From NCBI GenBank assembly GCA_963785115.1, contig CAWATY010000007.1, positions 1 through 64,000 on the forward strand: 64,000 nucleotides of DNA. Reading direction: 5' to 3'. The stretch comes from JACCWP01 sp963785115. Lineage in GTDB: Bacteria; Actinomycetota; Actinomycetes; Propionibacteriales; Nocardioidaceae. The translations under genes were made by a program, and so were the position numbers. Positions within the stretch are counted from its first letter, which is position 1. Each line of letters opens with the position of its first letter. Below are positions 25,025-33,549 of this stretch, piece after piece. The notes under the pieces are model-generated. The model worked only from the letters and a program-made list of their open reading frames with translations. It had not been told where the DNA came from and made no database searches.

Positions 25025-25981
25025 CTATCCCGCGCGGACGGGCTCGTCGTCGAGCACCTCCGGCAGGCCGAGGAGTCCGAACAGCAGCGTCCCGAACGTC
25101 GTGATCTCGGCGATCGCGTCACCCTCGACGCGCAGCACGTCGAGCTTGAACGCGCGGTAGACGGTGTCACCCGGCCGCTTGAGATAGCTCGCGGCGGTCG
25201 GCATCCGGTTGACCCGGGTGGGCAGCAGCCGCCAGTCGCCGTCGCGCTCGGGACCGAACGCGCGCTCCAGCAGCGGCGCGATGGCGTCGAGGCCGTCGAA
25301 GCACATGGGTGCGGGCGGCATGGTGATCCGCAGGTCGGTGGCGGCGATCGCCACTGCGGCCGCCGCGTCGCAGCGCTGGTGGGCGTCGATGAACTTGCCC
25401 AGCAGATCACGCTCGGCGGCGCTCGGCTCGTGCGCCGTCCACTCGCTGCGGTGCGACGGCAGGTGCTTCTTCATCGCCGCCCGGGCCCGCTGCAGCGCGC
25501 TGTTGGCCGCCGCCACGCTCGTCCCGAGCAGGGATGCGGTCTCGGCGGCCGGCATGCCGAGCACCTCCCTGGCGAGCAGGGCCGCGCGCTGGCGGGGAGG
25601 CAGCACCTGCAGCGCCGCGAGGAAGGCCAGCTCGATCGTCTCCTGGGCGACCGCCAGGACGTCGGGGCCCGCCTCGTCGGAGACCACCTCGTCCAGCAGG
25701 TTGTCGGGGTACGGGGTCAGCCAGCTGACCTCGGCGTACGAGTGCAGCTCGGGGACCCGGCGGCGCTTCGCGCGGATCATGTCGAGGCACACGTTGGTCG
25801 CGATCCGGTAGAGCCAGGCCCGGACGTGCTCTCCCTCGAACGTGTCCCACGCGCGCCACGCCCGCAGGAATGTCTCCTGCACGGCGTCCTCGGCGTCGTC
25901 GTACGACGCGAGCATCCGGTAGCAGTGCACGTGCAGCTCGCGGCGATGCCGCTCGGTGGCGGACTCGAGGTCGGTCGTCAC
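25025..25981 (-). CDS. SigJ-type ECF sigma factor with SnoaL-like C-terminal domain
   Basis: 318 residues. Region 2: RHRRELHVHCYRMLASYDDA, EDAVQETFLRAWRAW. Region 4: LQVLPPRQRAALLAREVLGM and AETASLLGTSVAAANSALQR. After residue about 200 comes a SnoaL/NTF2-like domain (FIDAHQRCDAAAAVAIAATD, LDVLRVEGDAIAEITTFGTL), the mark of SigJ-type factors in which the extra domain controls activity instead of an anti-sigma factor. GTG 25979-25981 overlaps the VOC stop (GTGA), so the two are coupled. DNA targets are unknown; a VOC/sigma pair is frequent in such loci. Confidence 0.85.
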   Translation of the reverse strand: MTTDLESATERHRRELHVHCYRMLASYDDAEDAVQETFLRAWRAWDTFEGEHVRAWLYRIATNVCLDMIRAKRRRVPELHSYAEVSWLTPYPDNLLDEVVSDEAGPDVLAVAQETIELAFLAALQVLPPRQRAALLAREVLGMPAAETASLLGTSVAAANSALQRARAAMKKHLPSHRSEWTAHEPSAAERDLLGKFIDAHQRCDAAAAVAIAATDLRITMPPAPMCFDGLDAIAPLLERAFGPERDGDWRLLPTRVNRMPTAASYLKRPGDTVYRAFKLDVLRVEGDAIAEITTFGTLLFGLLGLPEVLDDEPVRAG

Positions 25982-26394
25982 CGGACGCGCGGGTTGACGT
26001 GCTGGACGGCCCACGAGTTGCCGTCGGGGTCGTCGAAGAAGATGAACGAGTTGAAGTCACGGCGCTCGGGGTCAGGCCCGGGCGTCATCGCGCCGTCCAC
26101 GAAGTGCTGGATTCCACCGTGCGCGACGCCGTTGCCGTCGAGGTGGGCCAGTGCCGCCTCGATGTCCTCGACGACCAGGTGCATGCCCTTGGTGGTGCCG
26201 GGCTCGCCGCCACCGACGTTGATGCCGATGGTGATCGAGCACGCAGACCCGGGAGGCGTCATCTGCACCACCCGGAACGCCTCGCCCATGTCATGGTCCA
26301 CGTCCAGCGCAAATCCGAGCTGCTCGGTGTAGAACGCCTTGGAGCGATCGACGTCGCTCACCGGGACGATGATCAGCTCGAGCTTCCAGTCCAT
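25978..26394 (-). CDS. VOC-family (glyoxalase-like) protein
   Basis: 138 residues: LELIIVPVSDVDRSKAFYTE at the start, MHLVVEDIEAALAHLDGNG in the middle and FIFFDDPDGNSWAVQHVN at the end, the paired beta-alpha-beta-beta-beta units of the vicinal oxygen chelate fold. The GFALDVD segment and C-terminal Gly-Asn-Ser-Trp resemble bleomycin-resistance-type members. It is first in a unit with the sigma factor, which it overlaps. ATG 26392-26394 is clear. Function unassigned. Confidence 0.8.
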   Translation of the reverse strand: MDWKLELIIVPVSDVDRSKAFYTEQLGFALDVDHDMGEAFRVVQMTPPGSACSITIGINVGGGEPGTTKGMHLVVEDIEAALAHLDGNGVAHGGIQHFVDGAMTPGPDPERRDFNSFIFFDDPDGNSWAVQHVNPRVR

Positions 26395-26485
26395 CAGGTC
26401 CTCCTCGTTCCGGGGCGTCGCCGCCCACTGTCGCAGTGCTCTACCTGGTGGAACGCCAGCCGGGCGGGAAACTCATCGCCACGGC

Positions 26486-26518
26486 GATGACAACCGGATG
26501 ACAACCGGATGACAACCG
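26486..26518. repeat. 11-bp tandem repeat creating mini-ORFs in a leader
   Basis: GATGACAACCG three times in exact tandem. Each unit holds ATGACAACCGG. The first two give a four-codon frame ATG ACA ACC GGA TGA, each stop overlapping the next ATG; the third opens into GGAGGA and the start of the next gene. Confidence 0.75.
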
Positions 26519-26526
26519 GAGGACCC

Positions 26527-27006
26527 ATGGACACCGACCTGCACCGCGGCCCGGCGCATCAGCGGCTCGACCCCCTCGTCGGGAGCTGGCGGATGCACGC
26601 GCTGAGCGGGGGTGACGTGGTGGCGAGCGGCACGGTGACCTTCGACTGGATCGAGGATGGCGCGTTCCTCCTGCAGCGCGCCGTGGCGGATCCGCCGACC
26701 GACTCCACGCCCGAGCTGTGGGTGCAGAACTCGCCGTTCCCCACCACGACGGTCATCGGCGTGGACGACCGCACCGACACGTACAGCTTCGCCTACTCCG
26801 ACGCCCGCGACGTGCACCGCGTCTACCGGATGACCCTCGACGACGGCCGCTGGCAGATCTTCGGCCAGTCGGGGCCGGAGTTCTTCCAGCGCTTCACCGG
26901 GACGTTCAGCGCCGACGGGCGCACCATCGACGCCCGCTGGGAGACGTCGAGCGACGACGAGACCTGGACGCTGGACTTCGAGCAGACCTACACGCAGACC
27001 GACTAG
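26527..27006 (+). CDS. DUF1579-like / lipocalin-type small protein
   Basis: 159 residues from ATG 26527 (GGAGGA 26518-26523 directly upstream; an in-frame ATG at 26509 would add six residues). Sense: RLDPLVGSWRMHALSGGDV, FDWIEDGAFLLQRA, SFAYSDARDVHRVYRMTLDD, and FTGTFSADGRTIDARWETSS. The repeated beta-strand pattern with an opening GSW is typical of lipocalin-like proteins. Ligand and role unknown. The leader carries the mini-ORF array at 26486-26518. Confidence 0.65.
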   Translation: MDTDLHRGPAHQRLDPLVGSWRMHALSGGDVVASGTVTFDWIEDGAFLLQRAVADPPTDSTPELWVQNSPFPTTTVIGVDDRTDTYSFAYSDARDVHRVYRMTLDDGRWQIFGQSGPEFFQRFTGTFSADGRTIDARWETSSDDETWTLDFEQTYTQTD

Positions 27007-27026
27007 CGCAGACCTACGCTGACGCC

Positions 27027-27716
27027 GTGGTCGAGCTGGCGCTGCTGTCGAGCCCGCTGCTCGGCCCCGCCGGGTGGGAACCCGTGGCGCAGCGGCTCCG
27101 CGCAGCCGGGTGGTCCGTGACGGTCTGCGCCCTGCGCACCGCGGCGCACAGCGCCGCCGAGGCGCTGCAGAGCTTCGTCGAGGCGCTGCCGGCGGGGCGA
27201 GACCTGGTGCTGGTGCCGCACAGCAACTCCGGCCTGTACGTGCCCGCCCTCGCCGCTGAGCGGCGGGTGGTCGCCGCCGTGTTCGTCGACGCCGGAGTCC
27301 CCACTCTCGAGGGCGGTGCCGCGGCGCTGGCGCCCCCCGCCTTCCTCGACTTCCTCGCGACCCTCGCGAACGACACCGGACTGCTGCCCCCGTGGACCCA
27401 GTGGTGGCCGGACGACGACACCGCCGGGCTGTTCCCGAGCCGCGCCGCCCGCGAGCAGGTGGAGCGGGAGCAGCACCGGCTCCCGCTCGCGTACTTCCGC
27501 GACTCGGTGCCGGTCCCTGCGGGCTGGGCCGACGACGTGCGCTGCGGCTACCTCGCGTTCGGCGAGACGTACGCCGACGAGCGTCGACGGGCCGCCGAGG
27601 CGGGCTGGCCGACCCGGACGCTGGTGGGCCGCCACCTGCACCAGCTGGTCGCGCCGGATGCGGTGGCCGCCACCGTCACCGACCTGCTCGCGGCGACGGG
27701 TGTTGCAGGGTCGTGA
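27027..27716 (+). CDS. alpha/beta-hydrolase-like protein
   Basis: 229 residues from GTG 27027, 20 bases after the preceding stop. VELALLSSPLLGPAGWEPVA gives the N-terminal strand-loop; LVPHSNSGLYVPALA takes the place of the nucleophile elbow (HSNSG, Ser in the elbow position); TLVGRHLHQLVAPDAVAATV carries a possible catalytic His. A short lid domain spans about 100-170. The 3' end overlaps the convergent hydrolase gene by 41 bases, which leaves no terminator between them. Confidence 0.7.
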   Translation: MVELALLSSPLLGPAGWEPVAQRLRAAGWSVTVCALRTAAHSAAEALQSFVEALPAGRDLVLVPHSNSGLYVPALAAERRVVAAVFVDAGVPTLEGGAAALAPPAFLDFLATLANDTGLLPPWTQWWPDDDTAGLFPSRAAREQVEREQHRLPLAYFRDSVPVPAGWADDVRCGYLAFGETYADERRRAAEAGWPTRTLVGRHLHQLVAPDAVAATVTDLLAATGVAGS

Positions 27717-28596
27717 GCAGCTCGTCCCAGTGCCCGAGCAGACCCGCCAGGTGGGCGGTCTGCTCGCGGACCACGAGGGTGGCACCAGGGACGTGGGCGG
27801 CGAGCCACTGCCCGTTGCGCAGCGACGCGTTGGCGTCGAGGTCGCCGTACCAGAGCCAGGTCGGGCATCGGACCCGCTCAGGGCGTACCTCCCAGCGGCG
27901 GAACATCAGCGCCGCGTCGCGCAGGTAGCCGTCGGGGCGGGCGAGCGCCTCCCGCACCGACGTCGCGACCTCGGCGGTCGGGAGGGCGGCCAGCAGCTCA
28001 GCGTCCTGGGGATGTAGCCCGGCGGCCCAGCGCCGGGCGAGCACCTCGTCGTCGGTGTCATGCGGCGCCAGCCGGGCGACGTACCGCTCGAATTCCGGCC
28101 GCATGAGCTGCACGGCCTCGGCGACGCTGCTGCCCGCGAGCCGGGCGAGGAATGCCACCTCGTCCGCGGGCAGCCCGTCGCGATGCGCGGGCGGGTCCAG
28201 CTCGGGGGTCGGCGCCGGTCCGGCGACCACTCCGGCCGCCGTCACCCGGTCGGGGTGCCGTGCGGCACACGCCAGCGCGTAGCAGCCGCCGACCGACATC
28301 CCGAGCACGGCGAACCGGTCGATGCCGAACCGGTCCGCGACGGCCACCGTGTCGTCCGCCACCGATGCGTGCCCCGACTCGTGCGGGTCGGACCGCCCGT
28401 ACCCCGGCCGGTTTACGGCGACCAGCCGGACGCCGACCCGCTGCGCCGCGCCGGCACCGGTGAACGCCACCCGCCGGGTGTCCGGGCAACCGTGGAAGAA
28501 GAGCACTGCGGGACCTTCCGGCGCGCCGCCCTGCCACAGCTGCGCGAGGCGACCGTCCGGCAGCCGCAGCAGCTCCGTCTCCCCGTCCGCGGTCAT
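27676..28596 (-). CDS. alpha/beta hydrolase
   Basis: 306 residues from ATG 28594-28596. VLFFHGCPDTRR supplies the oxyanion hole, VNRPGYGRSD the loop after strand 4, VLGMSVGGCYALACAARHPD the nucleophile elbow, and LWYGDLDANASLRNGQWLA the acid residue; the His is in REQTAHLAGLL. Probably an esterase or epoxide-hydrolase relative. It lies just downstream of the ribosomal-protection gene on the same strand, 16 bases after its stop, so the two may share a transcript. Confidence 0.85.
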   Translation of the reverse strand: MTADGETELLRLPDGRLAQLWQGGAPEGPAVLFFHGCPDTRRVAFTGAGAAQRVGVRLVAVNRPGYGRSDPHESGHASVADDTVAVADRFGIDRFAVLGMSVGGCYALACAARHPDRVTAAGVVAGPAPTPELDPPAHRDGLPADEVAFLARLAGSSVAEAVQLMRPEFERYVARLAPHDTDDEVLARRWAAGLHPQDAELLAALPTAEVATSVREALARPDGYLRDAALMFRRWEVRPERVRCPTWLWYGDLDANASLRNGQWLAAHVPGATLVVREQTAHLAGLLGHWDELLTTLQHPSPRAGR

Positions 28597-28612
28597 CGGT
28601 GCATCATCGCGC

Positions 28613-30598
28613 TCACACCCGACGCAGGACGTGCAGCAGGTAGTCCTTGCGACGCAGCGGATTGTGATCGGTACGCGGCCGGCTCGGGATCGGCCCACGG
28701 ACGGGCTGGTGGCGGGCGAAGGCCGACTCCAACACGCCCTCGCCACGGGTGAGCCCCGGCAGCCGCTGCTGCAGGTCGTGCACCCGGCCCGCGGGGATCT
28801 CGCCCTCCACCGTGCAGGCAGCGCCACGCACCTGCGGGGCTTGCGGAACGGCGCCCAGCCCGGCCAGCACGGGCAGCACCGGCCCGACCGTGTCCGCCGG
28901 CAGCTCGACCACGAACCGGTGCATCGGCTCGTGCACGACGGTGCCGGCCCGCCGCAGCGCACCGATCAGGACCAGCGGCGTGAGGTGGCGGAAGTCGCCG
29001 GCCGTGCTGGACATGGACTTGTCGAACGTCGCGTGGGCGTGGCTCTGCCGCGGCGCGTAGCCGGAGTGCGTCATGGTGACCGCGCAGTCGGGCACCTCCC
29101 ATCCACGCAGCCCCTGTCGCAGCGTCCGCCGCACGGTCTCCTCGACCGCGGTGAAGAACGCGAGCGGCAGTGCCCCGAGCTGGACCTCGATCCCGAACGT
29201 GACCCCAGCGCCGACGGGGCCGGGCTCGACCCGAAGGCCCACGGTGGCGAGGAACGGGTTCTGGTCCTCGCCCATGCGCTCGACCGCGCTCCCGGTGCCG
29301 GCGAGCCGCTCGATGCAGATGGTCGTGGTCTCGCGGAAGCTCACGTCGATGGCGAACTCGTTCGCGAGCGTCGCGCCGATCACCTCCTTCTGCACCTCTC
29401 CGTACAGCGACAGGTAGGTCTCCTGGCGGACGTCGTCCTGCCGCAGGTTGATCAGCGGGTCCTGCTCGGCGAGCTGGCTCAGCGCCACGTGCAGCCGACC
29501 CTTGTCGGTGTCGCGGCACGCGGCGACGACCGTCTCAAGCGTCGGCGGGGCGAAGTGGTGGAGGTCGCCGGGTGCCGACCCCGCCCCGATGGTGTCGCCG
29601 ATCCGTATGTCGCCGAGCCCCCACAGCTTGCCGATCTGCCCCGCCGTCACCGATGACTGCCGGACGTCGGACCCGCGCTCGAAGACGCTGATCGCCGTCA
29701 CCTTGCCGTCGCGGTCCGGGCCGATCGGCACCCGGTCCCGCACGGTGAGGGCACCGGAGAACACCCGCACGTACGCGACCCGCTCCCCCGCCGGCCCGCG
29801 CTCCACCTTGAACACGCTGCCCGCGAGCGGCCCGTCCTCAGCACGCACGGCGGCTGGGAGGAGCTCGGTGACACCGGCCAGCAGTGCGTCGGCACCCGCG
29901 CCGGTGATCGCCGACCCGAAGAACGTCGGGTGGACCAGCCCCTGCCGGGTCTGTGCCGCCAGCTCGCCCCGCAGCCGCTCGTACGTCACGGTCGGCCCGT
30001 CGCCGACGTACGAAGCCAACAACGCGTCGTCGTGCTCGGCCAGGACGTCGACCAGTCCCTCGGCGAAGCCCGCGTCGGTCTCGTCGTAGGGGGTGAAGGA
30101 CGGACTGTGGCTTCCCAGGCCGCGTACCGAGCCCATGGCGACCGCGGCCGGGGTGAGCCGCTCGCGGATCTCCCGGAGCACCCGCTGGTCGTCCGCGCCC
30201 GCACGGTCGATCTTGTTGACGAAGATCAGCGTGGGGATGCGCAGCCGTTGCAGGGTCCGCATCAGCAGCCTGCTCTGCGCCTGGACGCCCTCGACGGCGG
30301 AGACCACCAGCACGGCGCCGTCGAGCACGCTGAGGACGCGCTCGACCTCGGCGATGAAGTCGGGGTGGCCGGGGGTGTCGATGAGGTTGACCGTGACGTC
30401 GTCGACGACGAACGACACCACCGCGGACTTGATCGTGATGCCGCGCTGTCGTTCAAGCGCGAGCGAGTCGGTCTGGGTGCTGCCCGCGTCGACGCTGCCG
30501 ATCTCGTCGATGACCCCGACGGTGTGCAGCAGCCGCTCGGTCAGGCTGGTCTTACCGGCGTCGACGTGCGCCAGTATCCCGAGGTTCAGTGATGCCAC
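28613..30598 (-). CDS. ribosomal-protection GTPase, Otr(A)/Tet(M) family
   Basis: 661 residues, close to the length of Streptomyces Otr(A). EF-G-like translational GTPase: G1 AHVDAGKTSLTERLLH, switch RGITIKSAVVSF, G3 LIDTPGHPDF, G4 IFVNKIDRAG. Domains II-V follow, with ISVFERGSDVRQSSVTAGQI, EVIGATLANEFAIDVSFRET and HAHATFDKSMSSTAGDFRHL resembling the domain IV-V boundary. Such proteins eject tetracyclines from the ribosome; chromosomal copies in soil actinobacteria may instead have a physiological role. GTG 30596-30598, with AAGGGA 11 bases upstream. A 36-codon ORF overlaps the start (see 30552-30662). Confidence 0.85.
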   Translation of the reverse strand: MASLNLGILAHVDAGKTSLTERLLHTVGVIDEIGSVDAGSTQTDSLALERQRGITIKSAVVSFVVDDVTVNLIDTPGHPDFIAEVERVLSVLDGAVLVVSAVEGVQAQSRLLMRTLQRLRIPTLIFVNKIDRAGADDQRVLREIRERLTPAAVAMGSVRGLGSHSPSFTPYDETDAGFAEGLVDVLAEHDDALLASYVGDGPTVTYERLRGELAAQTRQGLVHPTFFGSAITGAGADALLAGVTELLPAAVRAEDGPLAGSVFKVERGPAGERVAYVRVFSGALTVRDRVPIGPDRDGKVTAISVFERGSDVRQSSVTAGQIGKLWGLGDIRIGDTIGAGSAPGDLHHFAPPTLETVVAACRDTDKGRLHVALSQLAEQDPLINLRQDDVRQETYLSLYGEVQKEVIGATLANEFAIDVSFRETTTICIERLAGTGSAVERMGEDQNPFLATVGLRVEPGPVGAGVTFGIEVQLGALPLAFFTAVEETVRRTLRQGLRGWEVPDCAVTMTHSGYAPRQSHAHATFDKSMSSTAGDFRHLTPLVLIGALRRAGTVVHEPMHRFVVELPADTVGPVLPVLAGLGAVPQAPQVRGAACTVEGEIPAGRVHDLQQRLPGLTRGEGVLESAFARHQPVRGPIPSRPRTDHNPLRRKDYLLHVLRRV

Positions 30599-30662
30599 GA
30601 CGTGTCATGTCCCTTGGATAGGTGTCAGTTCCTTCCTGGTCGGACATGAACGCCTGGCGCAT
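30552..30662 (-). CDS. possible leader peptide of the ribosomal-protection gene
   Basis: ATG 30660-30662 follows GAAGGAAACCGAG and opens MRQAFMSDQEGTDTYPRDMT, ending ARRRR and TAA at 30552-30554. It is in another frame and covers the GTPase start by 47 bases. tet(M) is regulated through a leader peptide, which makes this position notable. It could equally be chance. Confidence 0.35.
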   Translation of the reverse strand: MRQAFMSDQEGTDTYPRDMTRRGITEPRDTGARRRR

Positions 30663-30746
30663 CTCGGTTTCCTTCGGGTCGGTGGCAGTGGTCGCCCGGA
30701 GCGAACCAGATGGGCCGTGGGCAGGGCAACCGGTTTCTTTCGCGCC

Positions 30747-31151
30747 CTACTCCCGGACCACGCCGGTGACGGCGCCGGTCTCGTCGGTCGTGTACCGCCC
30801 GGTCGACAGGTCGAGCAGGACGAGCACGTTGTCGAAGGCATCGGCGACGATGACCAGCCGTCCGACGGGGATGTCGATCGGCGGGGCGACGACCCGGCCC
30901 CCGGCCGCCACGACAGCTTCGGCGGCATCGTCGGCCGACTCGACCAGCCAGTTGGGGGCGTAGTCGAGCTCGGTGGTCAGCACGATCTCGGCGGCACCGT
31001 CGGGGAGGCCCAGCCCGGCCTGCCCGACAGCGTCGTTGCGCCACAACAGCGGATGCCCCAGGCCGTCACGGTAGAAGCGGAGGCCGGTGTCGAGGTCGGG
31101 AACCGGGATGGTGACGGCGTCGATGGCGCGCATCAGGGGCGAGGTTCGCAT
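30747..31151 (-). CDS. VOC-family (glyoxalase-like) protein
   Basis: 134 residues: AIDAVTIPVPDLDTGLRFYR, DGAAEIVLTTELDYAPNWLV, and a C-terminal unit IVADAFDNVLVLLDLSTGRY. Start at ATG 31149-31151; MRAIDAV at 31133 is an alternative. Divergent from the SRPBCC gene, and 148 bases upstream of the GTPase gene on the same strand. No clear metal triad is visible. Function unknown. Confidence 0.8.
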   Translation of the reverse strand: MRTSPLMRAIDAVTIPVPDLDTGLRFYRDGLGHPLLWRNDAVGQAGLGLPDGAAEIVLTTELDYAPNWLVESADDAAEAVVAAGGRVVAPPIDIPVGRLVIVADAFDNVLVLLDLSTGRYTTDETGAVTGVVRE

Positions 31152-31193
31152 GAGTACAGCCTGATCCACGCCTTCACGGTCTAGGCTCCCGCC

Positions 31194-31670
31194 ATGGCAG
31201 ACGACACCTACACGGTGGTGCGTGAGACGACAGTCGAGGCGCCCCCGGAGCGCGTCTACGATCAGGTCGCCGACTTCCGCAACTGGCCGAACTGGTCCCC
31301 CTGGGAGGGGCTCGACCCCAACCTCGAGCGCACCTACTCCGGCGCTGAGGCGGGTGCCGGCTCGGTCTACGCCTGGTCCGGCAACCGCAAGGCCGGGAAG
31401 GGCCGGATGGAGATGACGAAGGCCGTCAGCCCGTCGAACGTCGTCATCGACCTCCACTTCGAGAAGCCGTTCAAGGCGCAGAACGACACCTGGTTCGACA
31501 TCGAGCCCGCGGGCTCGGGGTCGCGGATCACCTGGACGATGACCGGCAAGAAGACCATGGCGACCAAGATGATGGGGCTGTTCAAGTCGATGGACGCGTT
31601 CATCGGCCCCGACTTCGAGAAGGGCCTGGCGCGGCTGAAGTCCAAGGCGGAGAGCACGTCGACCGGCTAG
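31194..31670 (+). CDS. SRPBCC (START/Bet v1-like) protein
   Basis: 158 residues with the polyketide-cyclase-like pattern: VVRETTVEAPPERVYDQVAD, FRNWPNWSPWEGLDPN, TWFDIEPAGSGSRITWTMTG, and a long C-terminal helix MMGLFKSMDAFIGPDFEKGL. This is a helix-grip fold with a hydrophobic pocket. No catalytic role is evident. ATG 31194; followed by the DinB-like gene after 32 bases. Confidence 0.8.
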   Translation: MADDTYTVVRETTVEAPPERVYDQVADFRNWPNWSPWEGLDPNLERTYSGAEAGAGSVYAWSGNRKAGKGRMEMTKAVSPSNVVIDLHFEKPFKAQNDTWFDIEPAGSGSRITWTMTGKKTMATKMMGLFKSMDAFIGPDFEKGLARLKSKAESTSTG

Positions 31671-31702
31671 GACGTCCGCGCCACACGTCGGAGCCCCGCG
31701 CC

Positions 31703-32272
31703 ATGACCGCCGACCTGCAGCGCTACCTGCAGCAGGTCCGCGACAGCGTGCTGTCCTCGCTGGAGGGTTTGAGCGAGTACGACGTACGCCGGCCCATGAC
31801 GCCGAGCGGCACCAACCTGCTGGGTCTGGTGAAGCACCTGGCGGGTGTCGAGCTCGGCTACCTCGGCGACTCCGTCGGCAGGCCGCTGCCCGATCCCCTG
31901 CCCTGGGTGGCGGACGGGTCGATCTGGGACGGCGCCGACATGTGGGCCACGGCTCAGGAGAGCAGGGACGAGATCGTCGACCTCTACCGGACCGCGTGGC
32001 GGCACTGCGACCAGTCGATCGACGAGCTGGGCGCGGACGCCCCGGCGGCGGTGGCGTGGTGGCCGCAGGAGCGACGGGAGACCACCCTCGGGGCACTGCT
32101 GGTCCGCGTCGTGGCCGAGACGGCCCAGCACGCCGGGCACGCCGACATCATCCGCGAGCTGATCGACGGGCACGCCCAGTCGGACCACGACGAGGCCGGC
32201 GACGCCGACTTCTGGGCGGCCTACGTGGCGCGCGTGCAGCAGGCGGCCGACCAGCACCGGGAGCCCCGGTGA
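31703..32272 (+). CDS. DinB-family (DUF664-like) protein
   Basis: 189 residues in a four-helix bundle pattern. GTNLLGLVKHLAGVELGYLG carries the first conserved His; VRVVAETAQHAGHADIIREL carries HxxHxD, the metal-binding triad of bacillithiol/mycothiol S-transferase-like DinB proteins. A mycothiol-dependent transferase is plausible in an actinobacterium. Its stop overlaps the acetyltransferase start as GTGA (32269-32272). Confidence 0.85.
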   Translation: MTADLQRYLQQVRDSVLSSLEGLSEYDVRRPMTPSGTNLLGLVKHLAGVELGYLGDSVGRPLPDPLPWVADGSIWDGADMWATAQESRDEIVDLYRTAWRHCDQSIDELGADAPAAVAWWPQERRETTLGALLVRVVAETAQHAGHADIIRELIDGHAQSDHDEAGDADFWAAYVARVQQAADQHREPR

Positions 32273-32931
32273 CCGATCAGCATTGGCCGATGTTCGGCAT
32301 CCGGCTCAGCACGCCGGACCTCGAGCTGCGACACCTCACCGAGTCCGATCTCGCCTCCCTCGCCGCTGTGCTCCCGGACGACGTCGAGCAGGACCCGGAA
32401 GCCACGACGTACGCCGGGCTCGACCCCAGGGCCAACCGGACGGCAGTGGTGCACCAGGGGTACTGGAAGGCCCGTGGCACCTGGCGGCCGGAGTCGTGGG
32501 CGCTGAGCTTCGCCGTGTTCCGCGGCGACGAGCTGATCGGCTTCCAGGGTCTCGAGGGTGACGACTTCGCCGTCCTGCGCACCGTCGACTCGTCGTCGTT
32601 CCTTGCCGCTCACGCACGCGGGCTCGGCCTCGGCAAGCAGATGCGGGCCGCGGTCCTGACGCTGGCCTTCGGCCCGCTCGGTGCCCGGTACGCGATCAGC
32701 TCGGCGTGGAGCGACAACCACGCGTCGCTGGGGGTCTCGCGTGCCCTCGGGTACGTGGACAACGGACTCACCAGCCACCGGCGCGGCGACGGGGCGGGCG
32801 AGATGGCGCACGTGCGGCTGACCCGGGAGCGGTGGTTGGCGTCTGAGTGGCCGGAGCAGGTCAGCGTGTCCGGCGTCGAGGAGTGCCTGCCGTACTTCGG
32901 GTTGGCCGCCGACCCCGCGCACGAGGGCTAG
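32269..32931 (+). CDS. GNAT-family N-acetyltransferase
   Basis: 220 residues from GTG 32269. Conserved stretches: LELRHLTESDLASLAAVLPD, LIGFQGLEGDDFAVLRTVDS, the acetyl-CoA loop HARGLGLGKQMRAAVLTLAF, and SAWSDNHASLGVSRALGYVD typical of RimJ/RimL-like members. The amine acceptor is unknown. Coupled to the DinB-like gene. Confidence 0.85.
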   Translation: MTDQHWPMFGIRLSTPDLELRHLTESDLASLAAVLPDDVEQDPEATTYAGLDPRANRTAVVHQGYWKARGTWRPESWALSFAVFRGDELIGFQGLEGDDFAVLRTVDSSSFLAAHARGLGLGKQMRAAVLTLAFGPLGARYAISSAWSDNHASLGVSRALGYVDNGLTSHRRGDGAGEMAHVRLTRERWLASEWPEQVSVSGVEECLPYFGLAADPAHEG

Positions 32932-33533
32932 CGCGGCATTCCGGACAGGGCAGCGGCGAGCAGCGCTTGGGCCGACCAGCGCATGCTGGCGGCGGCCTCC
33001 TGCCGGGACAGGCCGCCGACGTCGGTCAGCCAGACCAGGGCCTCGATACCGATGGCGGAGCGGATGGCGAGGACCAGTCGGTGCCGCTCCTGCTCGTCGA
33101 GACGGCCGCGCAGCGGCTCCAGCGCCTCGGCGATCCAGGCGACCGCCCGTCCCTGCCGCAGCGGCAGATCGCCACGGCCCGCGGGGTCGGGATCGAGGGA
33201 CAGCCGGAGCATCGCGCGTTGCGCGGCCTCCGTCTCGGCGATCAGCTCGGTGAACCGGGTGACCACTGCGTCCAACCGGCCCGCCGCGTCGTCCGGCGCG
33301 TCCGGGGGCAGCAGGGTGGTCGCCGCCGTCTCCGGGTGCGCCGCGAGCAGCAGCGCCCGCTGGTTGGGGAAGTAGCGGTAGGCGGTCGTGCGCGAGATCC
33401 CTGCTCGCGCGGCCGCCTCCTCCACGGTCGGGTCCGCGCCGGCCGCCACCAGGTCGCGCGCGCCGGCGACCAGTGCCTCGCGGGTGCGCCGCTTCTGCCC
33501 GGAGCGGCCGGTGGTCTCGTACGGGGTTGACAC
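32928..33533 (-). CDS. TetR-family regulator
   Basis: 201 residues from GTG 33531-33533. The helix-turn-helix is RTREALVAGARDLVAAGADP, TVEEAAARAGISRTTAYRYF. The C-terminal half holds ELIAETEAAQRAMLRLSLDP and LRGRLDEQERHRLVLAIRSA. The gene is divergent from the cupin gene, with a 20-bp palindrome at 33550-33569 between them. Self-repression and control of the cupin gene are likely. Confidence 0.85.
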   Translation of the reverse strand: MSTPYETTGRSGQKRRTREALVAGARDLVAAGADPTVEEAAARAGISRTTAYRYFPNQRALLLAAHPETAATTLLPPDAPDDAAGRLDAVVTRFTELIAETEAAQRAMLRLSLDPDPAGRGDLPLRQGRAVAWIAEALEPLRGRLDEQERHRLVLAIRSAIGIEALVWLTDVGGLSRQEAAASMRWSAQALLAAALSGMPR

Positions 33534-33549
33534 GACAGAGATGGTACTG

